A DNA stretch of 54,482 nucleotides, from positions 1 through 54,482 of the forward strand of contig DLHX01000008.1 of assembly GCA_002483465.1 (NCBI GenBank), read 5' to 3'. How positions within the stretch are numbered: position 1 is the stretch's first letter; every line of letters starts with the position of its first letter. The DNA is from Micavibrio sp. UBA7657 (GTDB lineage: Bacteria > Pseudomonadota > Alphaproteobacteria > Micavibrionales > Micavibrionaceae). A model generated the notes under the pieces. That model worked only from the letters and a program-made list of their open reading frames with translations. It made no database searches and was not told the origin of the DNA. The translations under genes and the position numbers were made by a program. This document shows, one piece after another, positions 53,294-54,482 of this stretch.

Positions 53294-53300
53294 GAAAAAC

Positions 53301-53759
53301 CTATTCCCTGTGATAGGGATGACCTGCGAGAATTTGTTGCGCCCTGTAAATCTGCTCGAAAAGCATCACACGCGCAAGCATATGCGGCCATGTCTGCTGG
53401 CCAAAGCTGAGGAGAAGATTGGCGCGGCCCCTGAGCTCATCCGTCAGGCCGTCAGCGCCGCCAATAATGAACTGGATATAATTCTCGTTATTGTTCTGAA
53501 GTTTTTCCAGCGTCTTGGCAAAATCAAGGCTTCGTAGTCCATCGCCGCGCTCGTCCATTACAATAACGAAGGCATCGTCCTTGATATATTCTTTGATCTT
53601 GCGCGCTTCGTCACCCTGGATATGAGCGGCTTCGGTGTATTTGCTCTCGATTTCATGCAGCGTCACGGTCCAGCGCGTGCGCTTCTGGTATTCCTGGCAA
53701 AGATCGTAATAGGGGCCTTTTTTCAATCGCCCCACGGCAATGACGTCGATTTTCATCAT
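53301..53759 (-). CDS. rlmH: 23S rRNA pseudouridine1915 N3-methyltransferase
   Basis: A 152-residue SPOUT methyltransferase with the KIDVIAVGRLKKGPYYDL start, the SAM-binding knot FIIGGADGLTDELRGRA and the LARVMLFEQIYRAQQI C-terminal helix. ATG 53759 and ATG 53756 are equivalent choices. The rsfS-rlmH pairing is near universal. Confidence 0.96.
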   Translation of the reverse strand: MMKIDVIAVGRLKKGPYYDLCQEYQKRTRWTVTLHEIESKYTEAAHIQGDEARKIKEYIKDDAFVIVMDERGDGLRSLDFAKTLEKLQNNNENYIQFIIGGADGLTDELRGRANLLLSFGQQTWPHMLARVMLFEQIYRAQQILAGHPYHRE

Positions 53760-53822
53760 AAGACGAATATCCGCGATAAAAGGCGGCTCGTCCAGCCCGG
53801 GAAACCGGGAAATGGAAGCTTT

Positions 53823-54209
53823 TTAAGCCGTGACTTGCTGTCCTATGACATTAAAACCGGCATACGGACCCCACATCTTCTCGATGTTATAGAAGGACCG
53901 CACTTCGGGCCTAAAGATATGCACAATCACATCGCCAGCATCCACAACCACCCAATCCGAGGTCGGAAGGCCTTCGATCCGGATGTTCTTCACACCGTGG
54001 CTTTCAAGCTTGTCTCTGATTTTCGTGGCTAAGGCTCCCACATGCCGGGAGGAGGTGCCTGAGGCGATAATCATGTAGTCGGCTAAAGGCGACTGACCGC
54101 TCAGGTCGATGGTTGTGATATTCAGGGCCTTGTCTGCGTCCAGGGACTTCTCGACGAGGCTTTTAATGTCATCCGGGCCTGGTTGCCCGCGTGTTTCATA
54201 GGTCAGAAT
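53823..54209 (-). CDS. rsfS: Ribosomal silencing factor RsfS with an apparent ATT start
   Basis: RsfS binds L14 (uL14) and blocks subunit joining in starvation. The frame shows DIKSLVEKSLDADKALNITT, then PLADYMIIASGTSSRHVGALA, GLPTSDWVVVDAGDVIVHIF and REFYNLEKMW-like RSFYNIEKMWG. The first ATG in frame (54074) would cut away the conserved N-terminus. Upstream the frame is open to a TAA at 54213-54215 and contains no ATG, GTG or TTG. AAGGAG (54224-54219) lies 9 nt before ATT 54209 and 12 nt before CTG 54206. ATT is the best start, as in infC. The product is 128 residues, a normal length. Confidence 0.88.
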   Translation of the reverse strand: MLTYETRGQPGPDDIKSLVEKSLDADKALNITTIDLSGQSPLADYMIIASGTSSRHVGALATKIRDKLESHGVKNIRIEGLPTSDWVVVDAGDVIVHIFRPEVRSFYNIEKMWGPYAGFNVIGQQVTA

Positions 54210-54242
54210 GGCTTATGGCTCCTTTCAGGGTTGCAGATAAAC

Positions 54243-54273
54243 AAAAAACGCCGAGCCCATAGGGCGCAGCGTT
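54243..54273 (-). terminator. Intrinsic terminator just before rsfS
   Basis: On the minus strand AACGCTG (54273-54267) pairs with CGGCGTT (54253-54247), and inner GCCC (54265-54262 side) pairs with GGGC. A TAT loop and a T6 run (54248-54243) complete it. It ends 19 nt before the rsfS ribosome site, so it either ends a small RNA or attenuates the rsfS operon. Confidence 0.75.
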
Positions 54274-54364
54274 TGCTTCACGTTCAGTACTTTTCCATGA
54301 AAACGGAGGCGTCCGGTCAAATCGCGGTCCCTCGGCTTTCTGTCTGAGTGTTACTTAACCTCAT
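54243..54364 (-). ncRNA. Candidate small RNA or attenuated leader of the rsfS operon
   Basis: A near-consensus promoter predicts a start near 54364, and the terminator at 54273-54243 gives an RNA of about 122 nt with no substantial ORF (a 15-codon frame at most). It does not show the SRP RNA, tmRNA or 6S signatures. If the terminator is read through, the same transcript becomes the 5' leader of rsfS. Confidence 0.5.
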
Positions 54365-54370
54365 ATATAT

Positions 54371-54399
54371 ATTATAGGGCCTTTAGGCCCCCTTGGCAA
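54371..54399 (-). promoter_or_regulatory. Strong sigma70 promoter upstream of rsfS
   Basis: TTGCCA (54399-54394), exactly 17 nt, and a perfect TATAAT (54376-54371) on the minus strand. The spacer contains the palindrome GGGCCTAAAGGCCC, a possible operator. It is the best promoter match I see in the window. Confidence 0.7.
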
Positions 54400-54443
54400 A
54401 CGGCAGAAACCAAGAGATTCCAGCGGCTTAGCCCGTCAAACCC

Positions 54444-54482
54444 TTACTCGCCGCCGTTTTTGGCCTGTTTTTCACGAATCTG
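54444..54482 (-). CDS. 3' end of an upstream gene (possibly nadD)
   Basis: The frame enters from the right edge and ends at TAA 54446-54444, giving QIREKQAKNGGE as its C-terminus. In alphaproteobacteria nadD commonly precedes rsfS, and its C-terminus often has an (S)ST-x-IR-type sequence. This fits but is weak, since only 12 codons are visible. Confidence 0.4.
   Translation of the reverse strand, partial: QIREKQAKNGGE

Noticed and set aside
54243..54364. SRP (4.5S) RNA or tmRNA before rsfS
   Set aside because: The conserved SRP GGAAG tetraloop region and the tmRNA tRNA-like ends with tag codons are absent.

Overview
The window reads as a chromosomal segment of an alphaproteobacterium with moderate GC. 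The gene orders are alphaproteobacterial: miaB-phoH-ybeY-corC-lnt-HTH-metK, pcm-tolC-popZ-valS, ruvCAB-ybgC-tolQRAB, rsfS-rlmH-envC-ctpA-yibQ-rppH, and zapA-6S RNA-fau. The NDUFS4-type complex I subunit, the TIGR01459 HAD protein and PopZ also point there. The exact order cannot be fixed by eye; a Rhodospirillales- or Micavibrionales-like lineage is my inference. No insertion sequences, prophage or CRISPR arrays are visible. Coding is dense and mostly housekeeping.

Layout. Positions 1-6833 (minus) carry the miaB-to-metK operon, with metK cut by the window edge and preceded by a hairpin leader. Positions 6932-12448 (plus) carry a secreted protein, a 1254-residue membrane-anchored coiled-coil protein behind two DnaA boxes, and a HAD hydrolase. 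Positions 12463-19687 hold a patatin phospholipase, an msbA-led operon, tRNA-Pro, a KamA-like radical SAM enzyme, a complex I subunit, tRNA-Arg and a small unknown gene. Positions 19688-20083 have no protein gene but hold three terminators and a candidate small RNA. Positions 20084-24786 (minus) carry a membrane cyclase, a PhyH-like oxygenase, a methyltransferase with a C9 tract, tRNA-Asn, a TerC-CBS protein and tRNA-Cys. Positions 24932-30596 (plus) are pcm-tolC-popZ-valS.

Positions 30599-38633 hold rpmE, epmA and a carbon-metabolism block on the minus strand: tkt-gap, a MarR-like regulator, a tiny ORF and two tandem class I aldolases. Both aldolases sit behind related hairpins that cover the Shine-Dalgarno sequence. 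Positions 38810-41562 hold zapA, 6S RNA, fau, ymdB and an unknown gene; then come a response regulator, yebC, ruvCAB under a LexA box, ybgC and tolQRAB. Positions 49138-54209 (minus) form the rsfS-to-rppH envelope/ribosome operon, preceded by a strong promoter and a terminator.

Themes. Several genes serve cell poles and division (PopZ, the TipN/GPR-like coiled-coil protein, ZapA, Tol, EnvC). Others serve envelope export (Lnt, MsbA, TolC, CtpA). The strongest candidates for something undescribed are the duplicated, covarying leaders of the two aldolase genes; the promoter-terminator unit before rsfS together with the apparent AUU start of rsfS; a compact orphan small RNA near 19.8 kb; and the giant coiled-coil polarity candidate.
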